Below, piece by piece: positions 4,915-5,918 of a DNA stretch of 5,918 bases; within the stretch, counting starts at the first letter, position 1; each line of letters starts with the position of its first letter. The DNA comes from Chloroflexota bacterium (GTDB lineage Archaea; Iainarchaeota; Iainarchaeia; Iainarchaeales; GCA-2688035). The stretch is from the NCBI GenBank assembly GCA_030634785.1, contig DAOWAC010000066.1, positions 1 to 5,918 of the forward strand. The letters run 5' to 3'. The notes beneath the pieces were generated by a model. The model saw only the letters and a list, made by a program, of their open reading frames with translations, had not been told where the DNA came from and did not search any database. A program made the translations under genes and the position numbers.

Positions 4915-4921
4915 TTTAAAT
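4915..4921 (+). promoter_or_regulatory. Probable TATA box of tRNA-Leu
   Basis: TTTAAAT is 40-46 nt before the mature tRNA. It would start transcription near 4943 and leave a leader of about 18 nt for RNase P. It begins only 13 nt past the FKBP stop codon. Confidence 0.4.
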
Positions 4922-4923
4922 CC

Positions 4924-4945
4924 TTTTTTTTACCAATTTTTTTTT
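4924..4945 (+). terminator. Poly-T terminator of the FKBP gene
   Basis: Runs of eight T (4924-4931) and nine T (4937-4945) follow the FKBP stop codon by 22 nt. T-runs without a hairpin are the usual archaeal termination signal. They lie between the presumed tRNA-Leu TATA box and the tRNA, so the second run may overlap the tRNA transcription start. Confidence 0.55.
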
Positions 4946-4960
4946 ATCTTTTAATTTAAC

Positions 4961-5044
4961 GCGGGAGTCCGATAGCGGTCAATTCGGCCAGGTTGAGGGC
5001 CTGGTGGCTTAGTGCCTTCGGGAGTTCAAATCTTCCCTCCCGCA
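4961..5044 (+). tRNA. tRNA-Leu(GAG)
   Basis: This gene decodes leucine CUC (and CUU) codons. The acceptor stem GCGGGAG (4961-4967) pairs with CTCCCGC (5037-5043), and the discriminator is A5044. The anticodon stem CCAGG (4988-4992) pairs with CCTGG (5000-5004) around TTGAGGG, giving anticodon GAG at 4995-4997. A class II variable arm (GGC, TTA, then GCC at about 5006-5016) and T arm GGGAG, TTCAAAT, CTTCC (5020-5036, one G-U pair) complete the cloverleaf. There is no intron and no encoded CCA. Confidence 0.95.
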
Positions 5045-5091
5045 AGTTATACCTACAAATTAGATGTATTTATATATTTGTAGGGATAACT
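5045..5091. promoter_or_regulatory. 16-bp inverted repeat enclosing the Fic gene TATA box
   Basis: The left arm AGTTATACCTACAAAT (5045-5060) and right arm ATTTGTAGGGATAACT (5076-5091) are inverted copies with one mismatch in 16, separated by 15 nt. The left arm starts directly after the tRNA-Leu discriminator. The central spacer holds the TATA box. Arms this long and this well matched, flanking a promoter, look like an operator whose occupation would block TBP. A hairpin in the tRNA trailer is the alternative. Confidence 0.7.
5069..5076 (+). promoter_or_regulatory. TATA box of the Fic gene
   Basis: TTTATATA, a near-consensus archaeal TATA box, is centred about 27 nt before the ATG at 5099. 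No Shine-Dalgarno is present, so the mRNA should be leaderless. Confidence 0.7.
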
Positions 5092-5098
5092 ATTTAGT

Positions 5099-5918
5099 AT
5101 GTTCCTGAAAGAGAAAACTGTCAAAAAGAAGAAGTATCTTTACTTGGCAAAGTCTTTGAGGCTGCCTGACGGCTCAGTCAAGACTATTGAGAAGATTGTT
5201 GACAAAGGTAAGCCCTTAAAAGAGCTTGAAAAAAAGCACATAGACTTTTTTATTCAAAAGGAAAAAGAAGCTTTTGCAAATTTTGCTCTTAAAACTTATG
5301 CTCAGGATGACATTTTCACAAAAGAGCAGCTGAAGAAAATAGAAGCGATAAAAGCTGAATACCAGTATACTATTAAAAAATTCAATAAGAACCAGTTGAA
5401 GGACGCTTTTGACAGGTTCATTGCAAACTTTACCTATGAGTCAAATGCAATTGAAGGAAACTCCTTGACCCTGAAAGATGTTGTCATCGTTATGTTTGAA
5501 AAAAAGGTTATTCATGGGAAAGAGTTGAGGGAGATATATGAAACCAGAAACAGCAGGCGCGTAATGGACCTGCTTTTGAAGAAAAAGTTTAATGTAAATG
5601 AAAAGGACATAAAAAAAATGCATAAAATGCTAATGCAGGACATTGATGAAAGAACAGGCTACAAGCTCATTCCAAATTTTCTGACAGGCAGCGAAGTGAA
5701 ACTAATTCCCCCAGAAGAAGTTGAAAAAGAAATGAAACATTTATTGAAATGGTGCGAAAAAGCATCGCAAAAAATGCACCCTCTTCAAGTGGCCGCCTTG
5801 TTCCACGGAAAGTTTGAAAGAATACACCCTTTTGAAGATGGAAACGGCAGGGTCGGAAGGTTCCTAGCAAACATTATATTAGTGAACAAGGGCTACCCGC
5901 CCCTAATAATCAGGAGCA
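5099..5918 (+). CDS. Class II Fic family protein, probable AMP-transferase (3' end beyond window)
   Basis: The frame is open from the ATG at 5099 to the window edge, giving 273 residues of an unfinished gene. The Fic active site is intact at 243-254 (HPFEDGNGRVGR), with catalytic H243, metal-binding D247 and the phosphate-binding GNGR loop. Upstream, SNAIEG (115-120) fits the inhibitory (S/T)xxxE(G/N) helix of class II Fic proteins, with E119 expected to block ATP until relieved. Such enzymes usually transfer AMP from ATP to Ser, Thr or Tyr of target proteins. Residues 1-60 form a basic segment (KKKYLYLAKSLRLPDGSVKT) before a helical region at about 61-105. The start is set by the TATA box. 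Leucine codons ending in G (14 of 27) and AGG arginine codons (7 of 11) are commoner than in the U32 gene, hinting at acquisition. Target and C-terminal domains cannot be seen. Confidence 0.93.
   Translation, partial: MFLKEKTVKKKKYLYLAKSLRLPDGSVKTIEKIVDKGKPLKELEKKHIDFFIQKEKEAFANFALKTYAQDDIFTKEQLKKIEAIKAEYQYTIKKFNKNQLKDAFDRFIANFTYESNAIEGNSLTLKDVVIVMFEKKVIHGKELREIYETRNSRRVMDLLLKKKFNVNEKDIKKMHKMLMQDIDERTGYKLIPNFLTGSEVKLIPPEEVEKEMKHLLKWCEKASQKMHPLQVAALFHGKFERIHPFEDGNGRVGRFLANIILVNKGYPPLIIRS

Noticed and set aside
5441..5870. Two open frames on the minus strand within the Fic gene
   Set aside because: Both lie opposite a frame with an intact Fic motif, and neither has a recognisable domain or promoter.
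4961..5918. tRNA-Leu as an integration site of a mobile element
   Set aside because: No duplicate of the tRNA 3' end and no integrase is visible in the window, so it stays only a hypothesis in the codon-use finding.

Overview
The window looks archaeal. The evidence is a tRNA-Ser gene interrupted by an intron with a bulge-helix-bulge junction at the canonical 37/38 site, a tRNA-Leu without encoded CCA, and TATA-like boxes centred about 25-27 nt upstream of nearly every start codon, which is the layout of leaderless archaeal mRNAs. Genes are AT-rich, compact, mostly monocistronic and on both strands. The small proteins and the PIN/RHH pair would suit a DPANN-type or euryarchaeal genome, but the lineage cannot be fixed from this sequence.

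Layout: (1) 1-104, a short A-rich spacer with a near-perfect 20-nt direct repeat; (2) 105-279, intron-containing tRNA-Ser(GGA); (3) 384-1116, a PIN-domain VapC-like toxin (+) and a ribbon-helix-helix VapB-like protein (-) in tail-to-tail orientation with 3' ends overlapping by 8 bp; (4) 1323-3223 on the minus strand, a U32-family protein (probable RNA hydroxylation factor) followed downstream by a divergent class I methyltransferase-like protein; (5) 3342-3611, a small holin-like membrane protein, the only gene with a strong start-proximal Shine-Dalgarno, ending at an intrinsic-type hairpin/T-tract terminator; (6) 3703-4269 (-), a DUF1003-type membrane protein, divergent from (7) 4357-4902 (+), a SlyD-like FKBP prolyl isomerase with a lipoprotein signal peptide; (8) 4961-5044, tRNA-Leu(GAG); (9) 5099 to the window edge, a class II Fic-family enzyme, 3'-truncated by the window.

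Most genes appear to be independent transcription units rather than one pathway. Two parts concern RNA processing or modification (the tRNA genes, and the U32 protein with the methyltransferase-like neighbour). Two concern the envelope (holin-like and DUF1003 proteins) plus an exported foldase. Two are toxin-like modules (PIN/RHH and Fic), and each lies just downstream of a tRNA gene.

The points most worth a second look are: the TATA box of the Fic gene enclosed by a 16-bp inverted repeat that starts one base after the tRNA-Leu; the convergent, 3'-overlapping PIN/RHH pair; and an internal Shine-Dalgarno plus in-frame ATG in the FKBP gene, placed so that a second, unanchored cytosolic form could be made.
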